Below, one piece after another: positions 43,438 through 52,500 of a stretch of DNA of 64,000 nucleotides. A model generated the notes under the pieces. The model was not told where the DNA came from. It ran no database searches and saw only the letters and a list, made by a program, of their open reading frames with translations. The first letter of the stretch is position 1; each line of letters starts with the position of its first letter. The translations under genes were made by a program, and so were the position numbers. The DNA is from an uncultured Salinimicrobium sp. (GTDB lineage: Bacteria; Bacteroidota; Bacteroidia; Flavobacteriales; Flavobacteriaceae). Where the stretch lies: positions 99,528 to 163,527 of the forward strand of contig CAMPKA010000005.1 in assembly GCA_946887075.1 (NCBI GenBank). Direction: 5' to 3'.

Positions 43438-44577
43438 TTATTTTATTTTCAATTGTTTTCCCTGTATCTCAAATTCAATATCTCCTGTTTTCTGAAGGTT
43501 AACCAGTAGACCGTTGATATTGCTGGTGCGTTTTAGTTCTCCTGAGAACAAGAGGTTCTTTTTCTCCGGACTTAGATAAACCACGTCGAGGTCATACCAG
43601 CGTCCCAGAATGGTCATCATCTTATCCAGAGGCATACGGTCAAATTTGAAGTAACCATTGACCCACGCGACAACCTGGTCAACATCAACCTTTCGAATGT
43701 GGATCTGGTCAGAGGAAAGATCCCTTGAAACAATGCTCTGAAGTCCTGGTGTTAATTCAACTAACTTCTGTTCCGTATTCACAGTGACCTTCCCACTGAC
43801 AAGGGTGGTATAGATTTTTTCATCACGGTAAGCCTGAATGTTGAATTTTGTTCCCAGCACAGTGATCTTCTGGTCTCCTGTCATTACCTCAAAACTACTC
43901 CCACCATTTTCCGAACTGTGGGTAACATCAAAGTAGGCTTCCCCGAAAACAAGTTCGACCTGCCTTGGTTCGTCTGGGAGGAAGCGTGTCGGATATTTTA
44001 TCTTGGTTTCTGAATTCAGCCATACTTGAGTCCTATCAGAAAGTGTGAGCGAGAATTCTCCGCCGCGCGGTACGCTTAGCGTATTGTATTGCCTTTCTGT
44101 TACAGCTGCATCTGTTTCTTTTGTATAGGTGATGGAATTGCCGTGGCTGACGACATAAGGTTCTATGATTTCAGTTTTTTCATTCAGGACAAGGGTTTCT
44201 CCATTTTCCAGTGTTAATATGGCTTTAGGGGAACCTGGTGCAATTTCCTGTTGGACAATTTCGTCATATGGATTTGGTTCAGATGCGCTGTTTGTCAGGG
44301 AGAAAGTGGTTGCGATGAGCAGTAAAATAGAGGCTGCCACCCCAACTTCCCAGTACACCCTTTTGAGTTTTTGGTGCTTTTTATTTACCAGTTTTACCTG
44401 AAGGTCTCGCCATCCTTTTTTAACATCTACTACATCCAGTTCACGGTTTAAACCGCTCTTTACCCTCTCGAAGTATTGGCGGTGCTGAGGAGATTCCCAG
44501 TACCACCTTTGGAATTCTTTTTCCTCTTTGTCGTTCAGGGAACCTTCTATTTTTTTTATAATTAATTTAAATCTCAT
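43438..44577 (-). CDS. FecR-family anti-sigma factor (locus A)
   Basis: The ATG at 44577 (MRFKLIIKKIEGSLNDKEEKE) gives 379 residues; the frame stays open upstream to 44880 but lacks FecR features. The N-terminal cytosolic region (about 1-75) would bind sigma, followed by one membrane helix (VGVAASILLLIATTFSL), the FecR beta domain (SVPRGGEFSLTLSDRTQVWLN, KYPTRFLPDEPRQVELVFGE) and a C-terminal DUF4974 STN-like domain (FDRMPLDKMMTILGRWYDLD). It lies between sigma and SusC, the usual order for cell-surface signalling. Confidence 0.93.
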   Translation of the reverse strand: MRFKLIIKKIEGSLNDKEEKEFQRWYWESPQHRQYFERVKSGLNRELDVVDVKKGWRDLQVKLVNKKHQKLKRVYWEVGVAASILLLIATTFSLTNSASEPNPYDEIVQQEIAPGSPKAILTLENGETLVLNEKTEIIEPYVVSHGNSITYTKETDAAVTERQYNTLSVPRGGEFSLTLSDRTQVWLNSETKIKYPTRFLPDEPRQVELVFGEAYFDVTHSSENGGSSFEVMTGDQKITVLGTKFNIQAYRDEKIYTTLVSGKVTVNTEQKLVELTPGLQSIVSRDLSSDQIHIRKVDVDQVVAWVNGYFKFDRMPLDKMMTILGRWYDLDVVYLSPEKKNLLFSGELKRTSNINGLLVNLQKTGDIEFEIQGKQLKIK

Positions 44578-44900
44578 GCTATCTTTTGTATCAGACTTTT
44601 TCTTATAGGACAACCGTATGTTTCGTTTGGGTGACAACTGAACAGGAAAAAAATCCCTGGGAAGGGAAATTTTTGTTTTTAAGGTATCGAACTGGATCAG
44701 GATTCCTTGCTGAAGACCGCTCACCATCAGAAATCTGGAAAACGGAAGAGAACCCCTACTCCTCTTGTAGGAGTGCGACAAAATTTCTGCTGATTCAGAC
44801 CTGAATATTGCTGAATGCAAGGGAACCCGTGGCCCCGGAGTTAGGCTGAAGGGTCCTGATATCTTGGGATGTCCTGGCAAAAGGACTCAATGGGGGAAAT
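44578..44900. other. Intergenic region between sigma and FecR (locus A), 323 bases
   Basis: No gene is seen apart from an open upstream extension of the FecR frame, which lacks coding character. A short hairpin ACTCCT/AGGAGT (44758-44763, 44769-44774) with a five-base loop lies inside. It may hold the FecR/SusC promoter recognised by the sigma factor encoded just upstream, but no consensus is clear. Confidence 0.4.
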
Positions 44901-45464
44901 CTACGGGAGTAAAACCGAAAGTAATTTGATGAGTAAAAACGAGGTTAGCAGAAGATTTTCCTGAAGCTTGAGTTTGGCTCTTTTGAGTTGTGTTTTTACT
45001 GTATTGACGGAAAGGCCGAGTTCTTCGGCTATTTCCTTGTACCTGTAGTTTTGTAAAAATCTCAGTTTAACAATCTGCTTCATTTTTTCTGGTAAGGCTT
45101 CCACTGCCTCCAGGATTTTCTTCCCCCGGAGAGGCACTTCCCCTTCCGAAGCTTCCTCTTCCTGGTGCATATCAATTCCAATCTCATAGATGTTACAGCG
45201 TTTACTGATATGGACCGATTTCAGAATGTTGAGACAACGATTCCTAACCAGGGTATATAAATAGGATTTAAATGATGATTCAATTTCGATTTTATCGGCT
45301 TTTTCCCAGATAAAAAGAAAAGCTTCCTGGACCACATCTTCACACGCCTTTTCATCAAAAAGATATTGATAGGAGAATCGTACCAGGTTTGCATATTCCT
45401 GATCAAAAAGGACCTTTAGTGCCTTTTCGTCACCGGATTTTATTCTTCTGAGTAGGGAATTCAT
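44901..45464 (-). CDS. ECF RNA polymerase sigma factor (locus A)
   Basis: This 187-residue protein has sigma region 2 (YANLVRFSYQYLFDEKACEDVVQEAFLFIWEKADK) and region 4 (LPEKMKQIVKLRFLQNYRYKEIAEELGLSVNTVKTQLKRAKLKLQ) with the helix-turn-helix. It is a Bacteroidota-type ECF factor paired with the FecR gene downstream. It should direct transcription of FecR-SusC-SusD and perhaps the whole block to DsbD. The C-terminus ends in a hydrophobic stretch (LLTSFLLIKLLSVLLP), which is odd for a soluble sigma factor and could contact the membrane. Confidence 0.93.
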   Translation of the reverse strand: MNSLLRRIKSGDEKALKVLFDQEYANLVRFSYQYLFDEKACEDVVQEAFLFIWEKADKIEIESSFKSYLYTLVRNRCLNILKSVHISKRCNIYEIGIDMHQEEEASEGEVPLRGKKILEAVEALPEKMKQIVKLRFLQNYRYKEIAEELGLSVNTVKTQLKRAKLKLQENLLLTSFLLIKLLSVLLP

Positions 45465-45485
45465 CAGGTTTTACTCCTATGGATG

Positions 45486-45516
45486 TAAAAGTAGCAATTA
45501 GGAAACTAGAACAAAA
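45486..45516 (-). promoter_or_regulatory. Possible housekeeping-type promoter for locus A sigma gene
   Basis: Read on the minus strand, TTTTG (45512-45516) is followed after 18 bases by TACTTTTA (45486-45493), close to the Bacteroidota -33 TTTG and -7 TAnnTTTG elements. The predicted start is about 16 bases before the sigma ATG. Confidence 0.4.
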
Positions 45517-45634
45517 TTTTTCTACTTTTTTTGATATAAGGTGCTAGTTATTAATTGCTTATTCCCCAGGTTCGGAATCTGCATAGGCAAAGATAAAGGC
45601 TGTTAGCAGCCTGGAAATTTCAACTAGTCCTGAT

Positions 45635-46702
45635 TCATACCAGCCATCTCCAGTTGAAATCATCAGGGGCTAAACCATACTGGATCTGCTCCAGTTTTCC
45701 CTTTAAATCCAACATGTACGAATCCGTCAGATCAGGTAGCTCGTAATACTGGTCTCTGAATCCAAAGCCCCTGATGGGTACCACAACAGCCGCGGTTCCG
45801 GTACCGAACATTTCCAGGAGGTTGTCGTTCTCCCATTCTGAAATAATCTCTTTCACTGCCACTTTTCTAACTTCTGTTTCTATGCCATTTTGCTCTGCGA
45901 GATGTAGAATGCTCTTTCGGGTGATCCCGTCTAAAATCCTGTCACTGGTAGGGGCGGTAACAAGGCTGTTTCCAATCCGGAAAAAAATGTTCATAGTCCC
46001 TGATTCCTCCAGGTATTGGTGCGTATTTGCGTCCGTCCATACCAGCTGCTGGAACCCTGAATCCTTGGCCAGTGCTGTAGGATAAAATTGAGCTGCATAA
46101 TTTCCGGCAGTTTTCGCAAAACCAACACCTCCATCAGCAGCTCTGTTGTACTTCTCGGATATTAGAACCTTAACGTCCCCCGAATAGTAAGACGTGACCG
46201 GGGAACAGAGTATCATCATTTTGTATTCCGCCGCCTCCGTAGCTGCCAGACCGGATTCCGTCGCGATGATTAGAGGCCGGATATAGAGGGATTTCCCGGG
46301 TCCTACAGCTATCCATTCCTTTTCCAGGATCAACAGCTTTTGCAGCGCGACCAGAAAAATGTCCTCTGGAAACTCCGGAATGGCCATTCTCTTGGCTGAA
46401 TTGTTCAGCCGCCTGATGTTCTCTAGGGGGCGGAATAGCCATACTTTGTCATCGCTGCCACGATAGGCCTTCATACCCTCGAAGACCGATTGTCCATAGT
46501 GGAATACCCTGGCGGACGGATCCAGCTCGACCGGACCATAGGGAATTATTTTTGGCTTCTCCCATTTTCCGTTGCTGTAGTCGCAAACCATCATATGATT
46601 TGTAAAAATGGTTCCGAATCCCGGGTTTTCGAGATAATCGGAAGGAACTCTACCAGAGGTGTTTTTCTGGACTTCGATACTGTGGTCAATTGATGTATTC
46701 AT
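45635..46702 (-). CDS. ilvE: Branched-chain amino acid aminotransferase
   Basis: This 355-residue class IV PLP enzyme reversibly transaminates Leu, Ile and Val with 2-oxoglutarate, the last step of their synthesis. GTIFTNHMMVCDYSNGKW and VFHYGQSVFEGMKAYRGSDDKVWLFRP are classical BCAT segments. GGVGFAKTAGNYAAQFYP contains the Schiff-base Lys, and YLEESGTMNIFFRIG and LDGITRKSILHLAE are cofactor and substrate loops. The 5' leader carries a transcription attenuator with an Ile/Val-rich peptide (46811-46952), so expression should follow charged tRNA-Ile or tRNA-Val levels. It is monocistronic within this window. Confidence 0.95.
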   Translation of the reverse strand: MNTSIDHSIEVQKNTSGRVPSDYLENPGFGTIFTNHMMVCDYSNGKWEKPKIIPYGPVELDPSARVFHYGQSVFEGMKAYRGSDDKVWLFRPLENIRRLNNSAKRMAIPEFPEDIFLVALQKLLILEKEWIAVGPGKSLYIRPLIIATESGLAATEAAEYKMMILCSPVTSYYSGDVKVLISEKYNRAADGGVGFAKTAGNYAAQFYPTALAKDSGFQQLVWTDANTHQYLEESGTMNIFFRIGNSLVTAPTSDRILDGITRKSILHLAEQNGIETEVRKVAVKEIISEWENDNLLEMFGTGTAAVVVPIRGFGFRDQYYELPDLTDSYMLDLKGKLEQIQYGLAPDDFNWRWLV

Positions 46703-46810
46703 GTTCTCTTTTATTGAAGTTATGGATTAAGTTGTTTAAAAATAGGCTGTCTTCAGGGCTTCCTGGCGCTGTGTCTCCTACGATTCGCTTTCTGTTCCAT
46801 GATTTGCAGA

Positions 46811-46844
46811 TAAAAAAAAATCCTTCTGGTTATCAGAAGGATTT
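46811..46844 (-). terminator. Attenuator terminator of ilvE leader
   Basis: On the minus strand an 11-base stem (46834-46844 with 46818-46828, core CAGAAGGA/TCCTTCTG) with a five-base loop is followed by a run of T (+ strand A run 46812-46820). This is a classical intrinsic terminator placed before ilvE. Confidence 0.9.
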
Positions 46845-46861
46845 AAAATGTATTGCGTAGC

Positions 46862-46886
46862 AAATCCTTCCTAGCCAGAGGCTACG
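46862..46886 (-). promoter_or_regulatory. Antiterminator and pause-stem segments of ilvE attenuator
   Basis: Directly after the leader stop, GAAGGATTT (minus strand, 46862-46870) can pair with AAATCCTTC, the 5' arm of the terminator (46836-46844), a perfect nine-base antiterminator. CGTAGC in the leader's Val-Ala codons (46881-46886) can pair with GCTACG (46856-46861), enclosing the antiterminator strand and freeing the terminator. Confidence 0.8.
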
Positions 46887-46927
46887 ACGATCATTACCAC
46901 AATAATATTAGAAATAATTCGATGCAT
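46871..46927 (-). CDS. Ile/Val attenuation leader peptide of ilvE
   Basis: The minus-strand ATG at 46927 opens an 18-residue peptide, MHRIISNIIVVMIVVASG, ending in TAG at 46871. Five Ile and four Val codons lie within twelve codons, with no Leu. It sits immediately 5' of an antiterminator/terminator pair ahead of ilvE. A ribosome stalled for lack of charged Ile or Val tRNA would leave the antiterminator strand free and permit transcription. A ribosome reaching the stop would cover that strand and allow termination. The overall logic is the classical ilv attenuation design; that it operates here is inference. Confidence 0.85.
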   Translation of the reverse strand: MHRIISNIIVVMIVVASG

Positions 46928-46944
46928 TTTATTGATATAGAAGT

Positions 46945-46952
46945 CAAATGTA
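46945..46952 (-). promoter_or_regulatory. -7 promoter element of ilvE leader
   Basis: TACATTTG on the minus strand matches the Bacteroidota -7 consensus TAnnTTTG exactly. It lies 17 bases before the leader ATG, giving a start site near 46938. No convincing -33 TTTG at the right spacing is seen. Confidence 0.55.
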
Positions 46953-47303
46953 ATTTAAAAAACGACAGATCCTATTTTTTTTAGCAAAAGAATTGTGAAT
47001 AGTTCGATTTCGGATGATGAAGGATTTAGGCCCAAAATCCACAGCTGGCCATCAGTCCTTAAATAGAAAAGAGGTATGCGGTCATTACATTTTTCAGTCA
47101 CTGAATATTACAATGGTAAACCAGAATTTTGCTGGGAAAGATAAAAGGAACTAACTTGGAATCAGGAAAATTGCATTCAAATTTATCTCAAGGTGTTCAA
47201 TTACCCAACCTAACATTTATTTTTGCGGAAAGATTACAGCTATAAAATTAAGGATAAGAGTGGGGGTTTTTTCTCTGGGACTCGTCCTTACTGAGAGATT
47301 ATT

Positions 47304-48434
47304 ATGGGAAATGATATGGAAATTAGCAGAGCGGAAATACTGTTTCAGAAGTACTTTTCTGGAGAAATTGATCCCACTGAATTACAGGAGTTGAATTCCC
47401 TATTGGAAAATAGCGACCATGAAAGAGATTTTCGGGAATATATCAGATTGAACAAAAGTATAATAGAATCAAACCATGGGGATCGGGAAACCCTGCCGTT
47501 GCACCAGGAAACGGAATCGAGGAAAAAACACCGGTCGGTCCACTATCTTAAATACGCCGCAATTTTCATCGGTATCATCGGTACAGGACTACTGTTTACG
47601 CTGTTCAACGAATCAGGTTCAGGGGATGTGAGACCAGAACGTTTTGTTTCTTTAAAGCTTTCAGATAGTGTAACAAAAAATATCGAGAGCGGAGGCAGCC
47701 TGGCCCTTCAGCTCAAGGACGTGAATATCATACAGAATGGAGATTCCATCAGGTATATCAGCTTAAAAAATCCGTCCAAACTTGTTTATAATGAAATCGC
47801 TGTCCCAAATGGGAAAAAAATCGTCCTCCAGTTGAGCGATAACTCCTTTGTAACTTTAAATTCTGGTACAGTATTTAAATACCCTGCCAGTTTTGTTGCC
47901 GGTCAAAAGCGACAAGTATTTCTTAAAGGAGAAGCGTATTTTCAGGTTAAAAGCGACTCATCAAGAGCCTTTGTCGTAAACGCAGATGGTCTGGATATCA
48001 GTGTTCTTGGGACTGAGTTCAATGTCAATGCATATGGAGATGACGGTTTTGTCAAAACCGTTCTGGTAGAAGGCAAGGTTCGATTATCCCCTGAAGAGGC
48101 CAATACGGAGCATGTAATCCTCAGGCCAGATATGCTGGGCATTTATAACAAAAATCAAAAATCCTTTACTGTCAGGAAGGTTGATCCTTCGGGATATATT
48201 GCCTGGATGCAGGATCAGCTCGTATTCGATAAAGAGTCATTTTCTTCAATTGCCCGGACCTTGGAGCGAAAATATGATGTTAACCTCCAGATCGAAGCTG
48301 AGGGATTGTCAAAGGAAAAATTTACTGCAAGGGTCGATGGGGATATTGAAGAAATTCTAAACTATTTCAGAGAAATTTATCCTTTTACCTACACAAAAGA
48401 AGGGAATACTTTTGTTCTTGAAGGTTCAAAGTAA
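47304..48434 (+). CDS. FecR-family anti-sigma factor (locus B)
   Basis: This 376-residue protein has an N-terminal cytosolic helical domain (ISRAEILFQKYFSGEIDPTEL), one membrane helix near residues 76-95 (YLKYAAIFIGIIGTGLLFTLF), the FecR domain (AVPNGKKIVLQLSDNSFVTLN, FKYPASFVAGQKRQVFLKGEAYF, LDISVLGTEFNVNAYGDD) and a DUF4974 end (SFSSIARTLERKYDVNLQ). It would hold the neighbouring sigma factor until SusC binds cargo. Unlike locus A it points towards the sigma gene, which is on the other strand. It is divergent from the ilvE leader. Confidence 0.92.
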   Translation: MGNDMEISRAEILFQKYFSGEIDPTELQELNSLLENSDHERDFREYIRLNKSIIESNHGDRETLPLHQETESRKKHRSVHYLKYAAIFIGIIGTGLLFTLFNESGSGDVRPERFVSLKLSDSVTKNIESGGSLALQLKDVNIIQNGDSIRYISLKNPSKLVYNEIAVPNGKKIVLQLSDNSFVTLNSGTVFKYPASFVAGQKRQVFLKGEAYFQVKSDSSRAFVVNADGLDISVLGTEFNVNAYGDDGFVKTVLVEGKVRLSPEEANTEHVILRPDMLGIYNKNQKSFTVRKVDPSGYIAWMQDQLVFDKESFSSIARTLERKYDVNLQIEAEGLSKEKFTARVDGDIEEILNYFREIYPFTYTKEGNTFVLEGSK

Positions 48435-48636
48435 ATGGATCTCTTTTGGAGTGATGGAATCCCTGTAGCTTCCCAATGTTGAAACGCTACCTAAGAAAGG
48501 AAATCAGGGTGAGGATTTCCTGAAGGTCCTGAATCAAGGCTGGAATCCGGTATTATCTGTGAGAACGCATCACAACCTCAAGAGGATGTATAAGCTTCCA
48601 AACTCCTTTAAGGACCTTTGCGCTGGTGAAAGTCCT

Positions 48637-49179
48637 TTAGTCATTGACTTGCTGTTTGATCAGTTTTAGGGCCTTGGACATATGGTTCTCCACTGTCTTG
48701 ATAGAAATATTTAATCGTGATGCAATCTCAGCATATTTGAGCCCTCGAAATTTACTCAGTTCAAATACTTCTCTCGATTTCGGTGGCAGATTCGCTATTG
48801 CCCGGTTTAATTTCTGCTTTTGCACTTGCCGGGTTTCCTCATCTTTTTCCTCTTCTTCCAGCATTGTGGTGTAATATATCATATCACTCAACTGGAATCT
48901 CTTCTGTTCTCTTCTGTAAACATCGATAAACCTGTTATGGCAGGATCGATAAAGATAATTCTTAATAGATGTTGTGATGTTAAGGCTCTTATGATCCTCC
49001 CACAGTTTGAGAAAGGTATGTTGGACAATGTCCTCAGCCTCAAAACGGTTCCCGGTCAACCCCATGATATAATGCACCAGTCTTTCGAACAGCGAGGTGA
49101 AAAGAAAATCAAACGCTTCTTTCCCGCCCTTTCTCAAGTCCTCTATGAGTTCCTTTGTGTTATCGAGGGAATATTTCAT
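48637..49179 (-). CDS. ECF RNA polymerase sigma factor (locus B)
   Basis: The ATG at 49179 (MKYSLDNTKELIEDLRKGG) gives 180 residues; an upstream in-frame ATG at 49221 adds fourteen atypical residues. Region 2 is seen as FTSLFERLVHYIMGLTGNRFEAEDIVQHTFLKLWED and region 4 as LPPKSREVFELSKFRGLKYAEIASRLNISIKTVENHMSKALKLIK. This is the usual Bacteroidota ECF type of SusCD loci. It is divergent from SusC B, with 332 bases between, and convergent with FecR B. Confidence 0.92.
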   Translation of the reverse strand: MKYSLDNTKELIEDLRKGGKEAFDFLFTSLFERLVHYIMGLTGNRFEAEDIVQHTFLKLWEDHKSLNITTSIKNYLYRSCHNRFIDVYRREQKRFQLSDMIYYTTMLEEEEKDEETRQVQKQKLNRAIANLPPKSREVFELSKFRGLKYAEIASRLNISIKTVENHMSKALKLIKQQVND

Positions 49180-49511
49180 TCCAGTCCAGCCAAATAGACA
49201 GATTTCTTGTCCTTCGAACAAATGTGCAAAAATAAATGGGATTTATGCAACGGACTGACTGACACTCTGGAAGAAATAAGAGGATTGTCGGCCAGTTGTT
49301 CCTCCCTGGCGCGTTTCCTGAAAAGTTTTTTAACCAGGAATAGGGGTCTTCCATTTTCTTAACGTCCCAATAACATAATCGACAGTCATTTTAACGTCTG
49401 TTTTAGGTTTCCTGTTGTACAAGGTCAATAGGACTTCAGGAAAAAGCAGGGAAATCTGTGAGAAAAATGAGATGCTGAACCTCTAATTAAACCAACTCAA
49501 TACCTATAAAT
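49180..49511. other. Divergent promoter region between sigma B and SusC B, 332 bases
   Basis: No gene is visible. It must hold the sigma B promoter (minus) and the SusC B promoter (plus). A cytosine/thymine-rich stretch and AT-rich leader precede the SusC ATG at 49512, but I can assign no -33/-7 pair with confidence. Confidence 0.4.
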
Positions 49512-52500
49512 ATGAAAAAACGATTTACTTTTCTGACTCCTTCATTGAAGCAAAGTATTCTAGTCATGACCAAAATTTCAATCATTCTATGGTGTACCGG
49601 TGTGTTCGCTCTTTCATCAGGATCTGGATATTCTCAGGATGCAAAAATTATGATCCCGGAAAACCAAACCATTTCAGTTGAGGAAGTTTTTGATCTTATT
49701 AAAGAACAAACAAAATACAATTTCATTTTCCGATCCAGCTGGCTTCAGACCCTTCCTAAAGTAAGGCTAAAGAAAGGGGTCATTCGTGCAGATGAACTTC
49801 TGAACAAAAGTCTCGGACGGAACTATACTTTTGAATTCAAACCAGAGTATGAAACCATCCTCGTCATTCCGCAGGAAAGGGTTCAGGAAGAGAACCAACA
49901 AAAGCTAATTACAGGTAAAGTTACTGACAAGGCTGGAAATCCATTAACCGGAGTGACGGTCTATATCAAGGGTTCGGGAAGAGGTGTGGTGACCAATGCA
50001 GAGGGTGAATTCAGGATTCCGGCTGAAGAGGGAGATGTGCTGGTTTTTGAGTATCTGGGATATGGAGATCTGGAAATTGTGGTCGGATCTCAAGATGAAC
50101 TTCAGGTGGTTATGGAACCAAAAGAGGATCGGTTGGATGACGTAGTGCTGATCGGGTATGGAAAGACTTCCCAACGGAAAAATACAGGCTCCGTAACTAC
50201 CGTCACCAGTGAGACTCTCGAATCCCAGCCGGTATCAAACCCGATCCTGGCCCTTCAGGGCACTGTTCCTGGTTTGTTCATTACCCAGGCTGTCGGGAAA
50301 CCAGGAGGAAATGTTTCCGTGACCATCAGAGGGATCAATTCTCTGAACGGCTCTGAGCCCTTATACATTGTGGATGGAATCCCCTATTCCGGCGATCCCA
50401 TGAACCAGTTCGAGTTTGTAGGTCATCCTGTTGTGGGAAGGGTAAGTCCCCTGAACAATATAAACCCTGCCAATATCGAGAGCATAACCGTTTTAAAAGA
50501 TGCCGATGCTACAGCCATCTATGGATCAAGGGGGGCTAACGGGGTAATCTTGATCACCACGAAAAAGAGTAAAGAAAGTAAAGGTTTAGCACTCCAGGTA
50601 GATATCCAGTCCGGTGTGAAAGAAGTGAACAACTTTATAGATTACATGTCGACTGCCGAGTATCTGGACCTCCGAAGAGAGGCCCTGGCAAATGATGGTA
50701 TTGAAGCAACCCCAGCAAATGCGCCCGATCTGCTGCTTTGGGATCAGGACCTGGATATGGATTGGCAAGATTATCTATTAGGAGGTACTGCTGAGTTCAC
50801 CAGAGTACGAACAGGAATCTCGGGAGGGGATGTTCACAACTCCTTCTCTTTGAATGCTTCCTATCATAACGAAGGAACGATATACCCGGGAGATTTTTCT
50901 TATCAGACTTTCGGTCTTTATTCGCGTTATGACTTCCTGAGCAAAAACAACCGATTCAGGCTGGGTTTCATCGCGAGTTATGACATAAACGTCGATGATT
51001 CTTATGCCGCAGATATTGCGACGAATATTTCGATAGCCCCTAATTATAATCCTTATAACGAGGATGGAACACTGAATTGGGCACTAAGCAATCCTTTAGC
51101 CCCGCTTAACTCCACTTACGAAACCGACAATACCAGCTTACGGGCGAACCTGAACCTTGGCTATGACATAACTCCTCACCTTTCCGGAAAGATCATCATG
51201 GGGTACATCAAGAATTCCATGGATCAATTAAGGCAGGCTCCTTCAACCTCCCTCAATCCGAACTATTCCTCCTACACCTGGGGTAAACCCTATTCCTATA
51301 CCGGGATAAGCACCAGAGAAACCTATAATATCGAGCCTCAACTCGATTTCCGGCACACCTTGGGAAAAGGCGTGGTTTCAGCGCTTTTAGGAGGGACCAT
51401 CATGCAGCGCACCCAGGACAACAAAAGGATACAAGCCACCCAGTATTCCTCAGATGCTTTTCTGGATAACATAGCTGCAGCAGGTGATTATTCTCTGACC
51501 GCCTCGGCCCTTGATTATCGGTACCTGTCATTGTTTGGAAGGCTGACCTACGATTGGAATGACAAATATATCATCAATGGGTCATTGCGTAGAGATGGCT
51601 CCTCCAGGTTCGGTCCTGATAACCGGTTCGGTACTTTTGGGGCAGTGGGAGCAGCCTGGTTATTCACAGAAGAAGCATTTTTTCCAAGCGATTCCTTCCT
51701 GTCTTTCGGAAAACTTAGAAGTAGTTATGGAACTACAGGAAATGACAACATCGGAGACTACGGGTATTTCTCCCTGTGGTCCTCAACCTCAGCCATACGC
51801 TCACAGGTACCCACTATTCTTCGCCCTTCCGGGCTGCATAACCCGGATTTCAGTTGGGAGAAAGTGACCAAATTTGACGTTGCTTTGGAGCTGGGTTTTA
51901 TGGAAGATCGTTTCTTATTTGACGTCAATTACTATCGAAACGAAACCAAGGATCAACTCGTCGGGCTCCCGCTTCCTTCACAGACTGGATTTACCAGCGT
52001 CTCTTATAATCTTCCAGGTGTCATTCGGAACACCGGCTGGGAATTCAGTCTCAGGTCGACCAACTTTAGAAATGACAATTTCAATTGGAACACTCAGGCG
52101 AACCTGACGCTTCAGGAAAACAAGCTCATCGAGTTCCAGGATCTGGAAGGTTCCACCTATGCGAACACCCTGGTTATTGGAGAACCTATAGATGTGGTAA
52201 AAGGCTATTCAGCCTATGTTGATCCCCAAACCGGCCAGTATGTGATAGAAGATCTTAACGGAGATGGTATGGTTACTTACGCTGATGACAGAATGGTCCT
52301 GGGTTCCCCCTTTCCGGAGTTCTTCGGAGGGATCCGGAATGATTTCACTTACAAGAACTGGAATCTGAACTTTCTATTCCAGTTTGTGAAGCAGGAAGCC
52401 TGGGATTATGATCAGTATGCCTTCGCGAGTGTGGGCAGTATGACCAATTTCGACCGATCGGTCCTGGATCGCTGGCAGCAACCGGGAGATGTTACTGACG

